Shown piece after piece: positions 1-5,052 of a DNA stretch of 7,487 nt. Positions within the stretch are counted from its first letter, which is position 1; each line of letters begins with the position of its first letter. The DNA lies in assembly GCA_964441935.1 (NCBI GenBank), contig CAYTXI010000119.1, forward strand, positions 1 through 7,487. The letters run 5' to 3'. The position numbers and the translations under genes were made by a program. This stretch comes from JBBDMC01 sp964441935. GTDB lineage: Bacteria > Pseudomonadota > Alphaproteobacteria > Rhizobiales > Kaistiaceae. The notes below the pieces were generated by a model. That model did no database searches. It had not been told where the DNA came from and saw only the letters and a program-made list of their open reading frames with translations.

Positions 1-282
1 GTGCGCGCCATGGAGATTATCGACGAGCTGGAGGTGGAGAAGCGCGGGGTCTACGCCGGCTGCGTCGGCTATTTCGCCGCCGACGGAGCCATGGATACCT
101 GCATCGTTCTCAGGACCTCGATCGTCAAGGACGGCAGGATGTACGTCCAGGCCGGCGCCGGCATCGTGGCGGACTCGGTGCCCGAACGGGAACACGACGA
201 GTGCGTCGACAAGGCGCGCGCCCTCTTCCGCGCGGCGGAGGAAGCGGTCAGGTTCGCCGCGGGCGTCGGCAGGGGGCAGTAG
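1..282 (+). CDS. trpE: Anthranilate synthase component I, C-terminal fragment (cut by window start)
   Basis: TrpE converts chorismate to anthranilate using ammonia delivered by the TrpG glutaminase; this is the first committed step of tryptophan synthesis in the cytoplasm. Only the last 93 codons are present. They carry the conserved end of the chorismate-binding domain: RAMEIIDELE at residues 2-11, GVYAGCVGYF at 16-25, MDTCIVLRT at 31-39, and the near-terminal block VQAGAGIVADS at 49-59, followed by the helix KARALFRAAEEAV. The GTG at position 1 is an internal valine (family context ..K-V-R-A-M-E), not a start. The gene ends at TAG 280-282. No glutaminase domain is fused to this end, and a separate trpG lies downstream, so this is the unfused type rather than the TrpE(G) fusion of some rhizobia. 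PabB and other chorismate-utilising enzymes share this fold, but the downstream trpG and trpD make TrpE the much better call. Confidence 0.95.
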   Translation: MRAMEIIDELEVEKRGVYAGCVGYFAADGAMDTCIVLRTSIVKDGRMYVQAGAGIVADSVPEREHDECVDKARALFRAAEEAVRFAAGVGRGQ

Positions 283-467
283 CCGCGTCACGAAACCGTT
301 CCCCGCGTCGCTCGTTCCGGCGAACAGCCCGCCGTTTTTCCGTCACCCCGGCGAAAGCCGCGGCGTCGTTCCGCGCGTCGGGCCGAACCTGATCACCTTG
401 TCCCTTCGCACGACGGGAGGCATGCTAACGCTCGCGAGGTTCATGCGGCGACGGGAGCCTGTCCTCC
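283..467. other. Spacer between trpE and the exporter gene
   Basis: This 185-base stretch has no convincing gene; the short plus-strand reading frame at 201-392 is an Arg/Ser-rich shadow of the trpE end. It holds several short GTTC/GAAC stems, for example GTTC-CGGC-GAAC at 314-325, and the hairpin annotated separately at 346-363. A weak promoter-like pair for the exporter gene is TTGTCC (398-403) and ATGCTA (422-427), 18 bases apart; I would not rely on it. No T-tract terminator is seen after trpE. Confidence 0.4.
338..363. repeat. Degenerate REP-like hairpin (CCCCGGC-GAAA-GCCG type)
   Basis: The string CGTCACCCCGGCGAAAGCCG (341-360) has a perfect CGGC/GCCG stem (349-352 with 357-360) closed by a GAAA tetraloop, then a C/C mismatch and two further C-G pairs (346-347 with 362-363). 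It resembles the start of the short interspersed palindromes of the form GTCA-CCCCGGC-GAAA-GCCGGGG that are scattered between genes in many proteobacteria. The right arm here reads GCCGCGG instead of GCCGGGG, so it looks like a decayed copy. Only one copy is in the window, so repeat status rests on recalled similarity. Confidence 0.35.
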
Positions 468-1079
468 GTGAGCATTGATTTCCTTGTCACTTCACTGATC
501 GTGATCGTCTCGCCCGGTACCGGCGTTCTTTATACGCTGGCGGCGGGCCTCTCGCGCGGCTCGCGGGCGAGCGTCGTGGCGGCCTTCGGCTGCACGCTGG
601 GCATCGTCCCGCACATGGCCGCCGCGATCCTCGGCCTTGCGGCGCTCTTGCACGCCAGCGCGGTTGCCTTCCAGATCTTCAAGTATCTCGGCATCGCCTT
701 TCTGCTCTACATCGCGTGGACGACGCTGCGCGAGCGCGGCGCGTTGAACGTGGAGAAAGAGGTCGGCGCAAGATCAGCGGTGCAGGTCATCGTCACCGCG
801 ATCCTGATCAATTTCCTCAATCCGAAGCTGTCGATCTTCTTTCTGGCCTTCCTGCCGCAGTTCGTCAGCCCAGGCGAGCCGCATCCCGTCTGGCGCATGC
901 TCGAGCTCGGCGCCGCCTTCATGCTGATGACCTTCGTCGTCTTCGTCGGCTACGGCATCTTCGCTGCCGCGGTCCGCCGCCACGTCATCTCCCGCCCGCG
1001 GGTGCTCACCTGGATGCGCCGTGCCTTCGCGGGCGCCTTCCTGGCGCTGGGGGCCAAGCTCGCCTTCGCCACCCGGTGA
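468..1079 (+). CDS. LysE/RhtB-family amino acid exporter
   Basis: This is a predicted inner-membrane efflux protein of the LysE/RhtB superfamily, members of which export amino acids or derivatives such as lysine, homoserine or threonine. The 203-residue length is typical. Hydrophobic segments fall near residues 5-27, 36-60, 67-85, 105-130, 145-169 and 183-202, giving the six segments usual for the family. Family signatures are SPGTG at 15-19 in the first helix with a glycine-rich run after it, FKYLGIAFLLYIAW at 71-84, and NFLNPKLSIFFLAFLPQF at 115-132. The start is GTG 468, preceded by GGGAG at 453-457 with 10 bases between; an upstream ATG at 443 is in another frame. It lies 185 bp after trpE and 81 bp before trpG on the same strand. 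No LysR-type regulator, a common partner of such exporters, is in the window. The substrate cannot be told from sequence; export of tryptophan or a pathway intermediate is only a positional guess. Confidence 0.88.
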   Translation: MSIDFLVTSLIVIVSPGTGVLYTLAAGLSRGSRASVVAAFGCTLGIVPHMAAAILGLAALLHASAVAFQIFKYLGIAFLLYIAWTTLRERGALNVEKEVGARSAVQVIVTAILINFLNPKLSIFFLAFLPQFVSPGEPHPVWRMLELGAAFMLMTFVVFVGYGIFAAAVRRHVISRPRVLTWMRRAFAGAFLALGAKLAFATR

Positions 1080-1111
1080 AGGGCGGCGCGGCGCCGCACG
1101 CCACGTCCAGC

Positions 1112-1140
1112 TTGCGCCCCAAGGACAAATTGTCCTATCC
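1112..1140 (+). promoter_or_regulatory. Candidate trpG promoter with an operator-like palindrome
   Basis: A 15-bp palindrome with a single central base, AGGACAA-A-TTGTCCT, lies at 1122-1136, with perfect 7-bp arms. A possible promoter brackets it: TTGCGC at 1112-1117 and CTATCC at 1135-1140, 17 bases apart. The palindrome would then occupy the -35/-10 spacer and overlap the start of the -10, a common operator position. The palindrome is plain in the sequence; the promoter hexamers are weak matches, and operator function is inference. It could also act as an RNA stem (see the overlapping hairpin entry). Confidence 0.4.
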
Positions 1141-1157
1141 GTCAACGAGGTAGGACA
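1131..1157 (+). promoter_or_regulatory. Alternative hairpin overlapping the trpG ribosome-binding site
   Basis: TGTCCTA at 1131-1137 is perfectly complementary to TAGGACA at 1151-1157, giving a 7-bp stem with a 13-base loop that ends 3 bases before the trpG ATG. The Shine-Dalgarno-like GAGG at 1147-1150 sits in the loop and the alternative AGGA at 1152-1155 is in the stem. The left arm is mostly shared with the palindrome at 1122-1136, so the two stems exclude each other. Such an arrangement could switch trpG translation; the pairing is seen, the switch is inferred. Confidence 0.35.
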
Positions 1158-1160
1158 GCC

Positions 1161-1772
1161 ATGACCATCCTCGTCATCGATAACTACGACTCCTTCACCT
1201 ACAACCTCGTCCATTTCCTAGGCGAGGAGGGGGCGGAGCTGACCGTGCGCCGCAACGACAAGGTAGCGGTCGAAGACGTGGTGGCGATGGCGCCCGACGC
1301 AATCGTGCTGTCGCCCGGGCCCTGCACGCCCAACGAGGCCGGCATTTGCCTTGACCTCGTGGGCCAGGCGGGGGCGGCGATCCCTATCCTTGGCGTCTGC
1401 CTCGGCCACCAGGCGATCGGCCAAGCCTACGGCGCGACCATCGTCAGAGCGCCCACCCTGATGCACGGCAAGATCAGCGAGATCCGCCACACCGGCGCCG
1501 GCGTCCTCAGGGGTGTCAACGGCGCGTTCCGGGCGACACGTTACCACTCGCTGACCATACTGCCGTCGAGCCTGCCGGATGTGCTTCAGGTGACGGCGTC
1601 GGCGGACGACGACGTGATCATGGGTGTGATGCACGTCAGCCACCCCGTGCACGGCGTCCAGTTCCACCCGGAATCGATCGCCTCCGAGCACGGGCACCTG
1701 ATCCTGAAGAACTTCCTCGACCTCGCCGCGGCGTGGAACGCGGAGCATCGCGTCGAGCGGGCGCTGGCGTGA
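1161..1772 (+). CDS. trpG: Anthranilate synthase component II (glutamine amidotransferase)
   Basis: This subunit hydrolyses glutamine and passes ammonia to TrpE for anthranilate formation. The 203-residue product is a full-length class I glutamine amidotransferase. The N-terminal block VIDNYDSFTYNLVHFLG (5-21) is classic for TrpG/PabA. LSPGPCTPNEAG (50-61) contributes to the oxyanion and glutamine site. The nucleophile is C80 in GVCLGHQ (78-84), and H169 and E171 in VQFHPES (166-172) complete the catalytic triad. MHGK (101-104) and RYHSL (127-131) are also conserved. The start at ATG 1161 fits the family N-terminus exactly, with GAGG/AGGA just upstream. It is followed after 10 bp by trpD, so the two are surely cotranscribed. 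In some bacteria one such subunit also serves PabB in folate synthesis; whether that holds here cannot be seen. The two hairpins before the gene hint at regulation separate from trpE. Confidence 0.97.
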   Translation: MTILVIDNYDSFTYNLVHFLGEEGAELTVRRNDKVAVEDVVAMAPDAIVLSPGPCTPNEAGICLDLVGQAGAAIPILGVCLGHQAIGQAYGATIVRAPTLMHGKISEIRHTGAGVLRGVNGAFRATRYHSLTILPSSLPDVLQVTASADDDVIMGVMHVSHPVHGVQFHPESIASEHGHLILKNFLDLAAAWNAEHRVERALA

Positions 1773-1782
1773 CGGAGCGAGT

Positions 1783-2796
1783 ATGGCTGACCTGAAGGCA
1801 ATCATCGAGAAGGTCGCCTCCGGCAAGCGGCTCTCCCAGGAGGAGGCGCGGGAGGCCTTCGACGTCATCATGTCGGGCGAGGCGACGCCGGTGCAGATCG
1901 GCGCGTTCCTCACGGGCCTGCGCATCCGCGGCGAGACGGTCGACGAGATCGCCGGGGCGGTGGCGACCATGCGCGACAAGATGCTGCGGGTTGAGGCGCC
2001 GGCCGATGCCATCGACGTGGTCGGTACCGGCGGCGACGCCTCCGGCAGCTACAACATCTCCACCACCTCCGCCTTTGTCGTCGCCGGCGCCGGGGTTCCC
2101 GTCGCCAAGCACGGCAACCGCGCGTTGTCGTCGCGCTCCGGCGCCGCCGATACGCTGGCCGCCCTCGGCGTCAACATCGAGCTTGCACCGGAGAAGATCG
2201 CGCGCTGCATCCGGGAGGCCGGTATCGGCTTCATGTTCGCGCCCATGCACCATGCCGCGATGAAGCACGTCGGTCCGGCACGGGTCGAGCTAGGTTTCCG
2301 CACCGTCTTCAATCTGATCGGCCCCTTGTCGAACCCCGCCAGCGTCAAGCGCTACATGCTCGGCGTCTTCTCGCCCCTGTGGGTCGAGCCGCTTGCCCAC
2401 GTCCTCGCCGAGCTCGGCGCCGAGTCGGCATGGGTGGTCCACGGCGAGGGCGGCCTCGACGAAATATCGCCCGCCGGCGAGACCAAGGTCGCGATCTTGA
2501 AGGACGGCGCGATCTCGGTAACGACGATCGCGCCCGAGGACGCCGGGCTGAAGCAGGCCCCGGTCCGGGCCATTGAGGGCGGCGACGCCAAATACAACGC
2601 CGATGCACTCCGCGCGGTTCTCTCCGGCGCTGACGGCGCCTATCGGACTACGGTGCTGTTGAACGCGGGCGCGGCCTTGGTGGTCGCGGGACTGGCGGAG
2701 GACTTGGCGGAAGGCGCCCGCCTCGCCGGGACGATCGTCGACGAGGGCAAGGCGGTCGAGCGGCTGGAGCGGTTGATCAAGGTGTCGAACGAGTAG
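1783..2796 (+). CDS. trpD: Anthranilate phosphoribosyltransferase
   Basis: TrpD transfers the phosphoribosyl group of PRPP to anthranilate, the second tryptophan-specific step. The product is 337 residues, the normal length, with the small helical N-terminal domain (about 1-70) and the large alpha/beta phosphoribosyltransferase domain. The PRPP and metal site motifs are intact: GTGGD at 81-85, NIST at 91-94, and KHGNRALSSRSGAAD at 109-123. The anthranilate-site region FAPMHHAAM (152-160) follows, then RTVFNLIGPLSNP (173-185) and the signature HGEGGLDE (220-227), whose Asp-Glu pair binds magnesium in the family. The ATG at 1783 is preceded by GGAGCGA (1776-1782 region), a usable ribosome-binding site, 10 bp after the trpG stop. 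Codons end almost wholly in G or C; none of the last 25 ends in A or T. In related bacteria trpC follows directly, but here about 2.2 kb of other genes intervene. Confidence 0.97.
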   Translation: MADLKAIIEKVASGKRLSQEEAREAFDVIMSGEATPVQIGAFLTGLRIRGETVDEIAGAVATMRDKMLRVEAPADAIDVVGTGGDASGSYNISTTSAFVVAGAGVPVAKHGNRALSSRSGAADTLAALGVNIELAPEKIARCIREAGIGFMFAPMHHAAMKHVGPARVELGFRTVFNLIGPLSNPASVKRYMLGVFSPLWVEPLAHVLAELGAESAWVVHGEGGLDEISPAGETKVAILKDGAISVTTIAPEDAGLKQAPVRAIEGGDAKYNADALRAVLSGADGAYRTTVLLNAGAALVVAGLAEDLAEGARLAGTIVDEGKAVERLERLIKVSNE

Positions 2797-2845
2797 TGAG
2801 GCTGATGGCGAATCCGCTTGGTCCTTGGCCCGCGGGAATACCGTC

Positions 2846-3505
2846 ATGGATACAGAATTCTGGCACGATCGCTGGCGGACCAACCAGATCGGATTCCATC
2901 AGCACGACTTCAATCGCCACCTCCTGAAGCATTGGCGCAGGCTTGGCACGCAACCCGGAGCCCGTGTTTTCGTACCGCTGTGCGGCAAGTCACGGGACCT
3001 GATCTGGCTGACCGGGAGGGGGCACGCAGTCGTGGGCTGCGAGATCAACAAGATCGCCGTCGAGTCGTTCTTCAATGAAGCCGGGCTCACGCCACGATGC
3101 GCTGTCGATGGGCCTGTGCAGCGCTGGAGCGCTGGGTTGATCGAGATTCTGCTGGGCGACTTCTTCAATCTCAGTCGCGGGCTGGTCGGCTCGTTCGGCG
3201 CCGTCTACGACCGCGCATCGCTGATCGCATTTCCGCAGTCGATGCGCGCTACCTATGTCCAGGCATTGGCCAGGCTGATGGCATCCGGCACTTCGATGCT
3301 GCTGATCGCGCTCGAGTATGCTCAGCACGAGATGGATGGCCCCCCATTTTCCGTACCCGAGTCGGAGATACGCAGTCTGTTCGGCGGTGTGGCCGACATC
3401 GAGCTGCTGGAGACGGTATCGGATGCGCCGGAAGACTTTGCGCGATTCCAAGAACGTGGGCTGACCCGGCTTACGGAAAAGGTGTATCTGCTGCGCCGGA
3501 GCTAG
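2846..3505 (+). CDS. tpm: Bacterial thiopurine S-methyltransferase
   Basis: This is a SAM-dependent methyltransferase of the TPMT family. Known bacterial members methylate thiopurines and can methylate selenium or tellurium oxyanions; the natural substrate is uncertain. The 219-residue product is full length. Motifs include FWHDRW (5-10) and IGFH (15-18) at the N-terminus, VFVPLCGKS (41-49) for SAM binding, GHAVVGCE (59-66), GDFF (104-107), the strongly conserved YDRASLIA (121-128) and GPPFSV (165-170). I chose ATG 2846, eight bases after GGGA (2834-2837), because the protein then begins MDTEFW as the family does; an in-frame TTG at 2825 would add seven residues. It starts 49 bp after trpD and could be read through from it. 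Codon use differs from trpD: 11 of its last 31 codons end in A or T, against none of the last 25 in trpD. This suggests later acquisition. It is convergent with the next gene. Confidence 0.92.
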   Translation: MDTEFWHDRWRTNQIGFHQHDFNRHLLKHWRRLGTQPGARVFVPLCGKSRDLIWLTGRGHAVVGCEINKIAVESFFNEAGLTPRCAVDGPVQRWSAGLIEILLGDFFNLSRGLVGSFGAVYDRASLIAFPQSMRATYVQALARLMASGTSMLLIALEYAQHEMDGPPFSVPESEIRSLFGGVADIELLETVSDAPEDFARFQERGLTRLTEKVYLLRRS

Positions 3506-3508
3506 CCA

Positions 3509-3524
3509 GGCCGCGCAGTCGGCC
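3509..3524. terminator. Short hairpin between convergent genes
   Basis: GGCCG (3509-3513) and CGGCC (3520-3524) form a perfect 5-bp GC stem around a 6-base loop, inside the 28-bp gap between the convergent tpm and the minus-strand gene. The position suits a bidirectional terminator, but neither side has a T-tract and short GC stems are common by chance in this DNA. Confidence 0.22.
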
Positions 3525-3533
3525 GAGGGCGGC

Positions 3534-4418
3534 TCACATTGAGGACTTGGTGGGCATCCAGAACTCGCCCATCCGAGTCATCTCGATCTCGCCGGTGACC
3601 TTCTCGCCGTCAATCATCCCCTCGATCTCGAGCAGGGCTATGTCGCCGTCCGTGGAGCCACTGAGGATCCTGACGTCGGTGGGGGTCATCTCCTGCATGA
3701 ACTCGATCTGCTCCTGCACCTCTTCAGCACTGGCGCTGTCGAGCTGCTCCACCATGTCCGGCGGCACGATGCTGCGGAGCGCGTCTGGGTCGCCGGAGTG
3801 GACGACCTCGGTCCACTTCAGGTAGGCGCGCCCCGGCTCACCTCCACCGGCAGGAAGCAGATCGCCGATCGGTGCGTCGGGATCAGAGAACGCTGCGCTG
3901 AAGGTGAAGTCGTAGCTGAAGGTGTCGTCGAAGAACTCCTGCGTCTCCGCGTGCCACACCCGTCCCGCGATGTGCTGGGCGTCGACGGCCTCCAGCTCGA
4001 TCTCGGGATAGGTGCCGCCGGTGATGTTCCCGGCCGACTCCGGCGACAGCTTGATCGACTGCGAGTAGACCTGCACGGTCGGCTGGTCGGTGAATTCAGC
4101 GGTTTCCGTAATGCCGATGTGGACCCACGCAGCGTCCCAGATGGGCTCGCCGATCTCACGTGCCCCAAGCTTCCGGCTGACGAAGAGAACGTTCCATGTG
4201 GCGTCGCTCGCATCATAGAAGCCTTCCTTCTCCGGCCACACGTAGACGTACGGCAGCTCGACCGTCTCGCCGTTGGCGGTCAGAGCGCCGCTCACAGTGG
4301 CAGAGTCAGCGGCAGCCAGGGGCGACGTCATTGCCAGCAGGATCAGGGCGACGGGTGGATGGCGCACGGCGGCAATCCCGCTGTGGTTGAACAAAAGAGC
4401 AGCGTATTTTCGGAACAT
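3534..4418 (-). CDS. Secreted protein of unknown function
   Basis: I do not recognise a named family. The 294-residue frame starts with an uncharged hydrophobic stretch ending LLAMTSPLAAA (about 27-37), which looks like a Sec signal peptide cut near A37, so the mature protein should be periplasmic or exported. If translation begins at the internal GTG (minus strand, 4367; residue 18, VRHPPVALILLAM), the signal peptide has a more usual length of about 20. ATG 4418 is preceded by a G6 run that could serve as ribosome-binding site, so the start is open. The mature part is acidic, with a beta-rich, aromatic-rich region (about 40-180), a Gly/Pro hinge (190-196), then a C-terminal module (about 197-294) with a helix (VQEQIEFMQEM, 234-244) and two strand-like segments ending in GEFWMPTKSSM. 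That last module is reminiscent of small NTF2-like or lipoprotein-type domains, but this is a weak impression. It lies 18 bp downstream of the pentapeptide gene on the same strand, so a two-gene operon is likely. Confidence 0.72.
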   Translation of the reverse strand: MFRKYAALLFNHSGIAAVRHPPVALILLAMTSPLAAADSATVSGALTANGETVELPYVYVWPEKEGFYDASDATWNVLFVSRKLGAREIGEPIWDAAWVHIGITETAEFTDQPTVQVYSQSIKLSPESAGNITGGTYPEIELEAVDAQHIAGRVWHAETQEFFDDTFSYDFTFSAAFSDPDAPIGDLLPAGGGEPGRAYLKWTEVVHSGDPDALRSIVPPDMVEQLDSASAEEVQEQIEFMQEMTPTDVRILSGSTDGDIALLEIEGMIDGEKVTGEIEMTRMGEFWMPTKSSM

Positions 4419-4436
4419 CTCAGCCCCCCGGGACGG

Positions 4437-4775
4437 CTACTTGCACTCGCCGATGGAACCCTCAGCGCATATCGCGCCGTCGGTCCAGGTTGCGCCGCTG
4501 AGGTTCGCGCCGGTCAGGTCCGCGTCGGTTAGGTTCGCCCTGATCAGCACAACGCCTTCAAGGCCGGCGCCGCTAAGGTCTGCCTTGAGCAGGTTTGCGC
4601 CGCTCAGGGTCGCGTAAGAAAGGTCGACTTGTTTCAGGTCGCAGTCGTGCCGGTCGACTTCCAGGCCGGCGGGATCCGAACACGCAGCGCGCACCTCGGG
4701 CGCCGCCGCGATCAAGAACGCCAGCGCGGCGCCGGCAAGCCGCGGAGCGGGTTTGAACACGGATTTGCATGTCAT
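4437..4775 (-). CDS. Small secreted pentapeptide-repeat protein
   Basis: The 112-residue product begins with a clear signal peptide: lysines near the N-terminus, the hydrophobic core LAGAALAFLIAAAP (13-26) and a VRA-A site at 28-31. Residues 46-100 can be read as eleven pentapeptides of the A(D/N)LXX type (DLKQV, DLSYA, TLSGA, NLLKA, DLSGA, and so on to NLSGA, TWTDG), with leucine at the second place in ten of them. This should fold as a short right-handed quadrilateral beta-helix. Four cysteines remain in the mature part (C32, C45, C103, C111), two on each side of the repeats, so disulphides capping the helix are plausible in the periplasm. The tail WTDGAICAEGSIGECK resembles the ends of other small exported pentapeptide proteins. 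ATG 4775 has AAGGA nine bases upstream. Function is unknown; pentapeptide proteins range from gyrase mimics (cytoplasmic) to structural roles, and the signal peptide argues against gyrase protection. It probably heads an operon with the next gene. Confidence 0.8.
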   Translation of the reverse strand: MTCKSVFKPAPRLAGAALAFLIAAAPEVRAACSDPAGLEVDRHDCDLKQVDLSYATLSGANLLKADLSGAGLEGVVLIRANLTDADLTGANLSGATWTDGAICAEGSIGECK

Positions 4776-4948
4776 GGTTCACGGTCCTTTACTTCCAGCG
4801 GCGCGTCGAACGAAGCGCTCAGAGGTCACCCTACGCAGGTCCGTCGTGACTTCCCAGACTGCAATCCCCGGACCCCGTCAGCCACACGCTCCAGGCGAAA
4901 AGGGTGACGTGCTGCAATCCTCTCCGGTGGGTCTACCCCCCCTCGCCC

Positions 4949-4986
4949 GGTTCGCCTAAGCTCGCAGCGGCTCGCCAAAGCGAACC
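4949..4986. promoter_or_regulatory. 7-bp inverted repeat upstream of trpC
   Basis: GGTTCGC (4949-4955) and GCGAACC (4980-4986) are perfect reverse complements separated by 24 bases. The repeat sits just upstream of the ribosome-binding-site hairpin of trpC. It could be a transcript stem or a protein-binding site with half-sites 31 bases apart. There is no T-tract for a terminator. It does not match the spaced GTTC direct-repeat LexA box of alphaproteobacteria. Confidence 0.3.
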
Positions 4987-4991
4987 AACGT

Positions 4992-5008
4992 CTCTCCACC
5001 GAGGAGAG
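4992..5008 (+). promoter_or_regulatory. Hairpin enclosing the trpC Shine-Dalgarno sequence
   Basis: CTCTCC (4992-4997) pairs perfectly with GGAGAG (5003-5008) around the loop ACCGA. The right arm and loop end contain GAGGAG (5001-5006), a near-ideal Shine-Dalgarno sequence four bases before GTG 5011. In the folded state the ribosome-binding site would be masked. The pairing is directly visible; a regulatory role is inferred. Confidence 0.4.
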
Positions 5009-5052
5009 CTGTGAACGTTCCGGCGCTCAGCGAAGGTCCGCAAAGACACGCC

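Larger units (their letters stand above)
4776..5010. other. Divergent intergenic region between the minus-strand pair and trpC
   Basis: This 235-base region must hold the promoter of the minus-strand pair and, if trpC is no longer read through from trpD, a trpC promoter. I see no convincing -35/-10 pair for either direction. It contains an 8-bp inverted repeat, GTCACCCT (4825-4832) and AGGGTGAC (4901-4908), a 9-bp direct repeat CTGCAATCC (4859-4867 and 4912-4920), a C7 run (4936-4942), and the two stems annotated at 4949-4986 and 4992-5008. No gene is supported here; the plus-strand frames over it lack ribosome-binding sites and family features. Confidence 0.5.

Noticed and set aside
1..3. 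GTG at position 1 as a gene start
   Set aside because: It is an internal valine codon of trpE, matching the conserved context before RAMEIIDELE.
1081..1160. Classical trp attenuator with a leader peptide before trpG
   Set aside because: No short frame with consecutive Trp codons and no terminator stem with a T-tract is present.
1218..2268. Long minus-strand open frames opposite trpG and trpD (264 and 210 residues)
   Set aside because: They mirror high-GC coding DNA with intact plus-strand enzymes, are Arg/Gly/Ala-rich and carry no recognisable domain.
2797..2845. Insertion-sequence scar or target duplication at the trpD-tpm junction
   Set aside because: No matching direct repeat was found at the trpC side and no inverted terminal repeats were seen by eye.
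3097..3825. Plus-strand frame of 242 residues running out of tpm into the convergent gene
   Set aside because: It overlaps tpm out of frame and the secreted-protein gene antisense; the tpm frame has the full set of family motifs.
3798..4617. Plus-strand frames opposite the secreted and pentapeptide genes
   Set aside because: The apparent periodic APLRFAPVR-like pattern comes from the 15-base periodicity of the pentapeptide gene read antisense.
4677..4691. Lipobox in the pentapeptide protein at C32 (VRAAC)
   Set aside because: Arg at position -3 does not fit the lipobox, and a VRA-A type signal peptidase I site explains the region better.
4949..4986. LexA box before trpC because of GTTC and GAAC half-sites
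   Set aside because: Alphaproteobacterial LexA sites are direct repeats with about seven bases between; here the half-sites are inverted and 24 bases apart.
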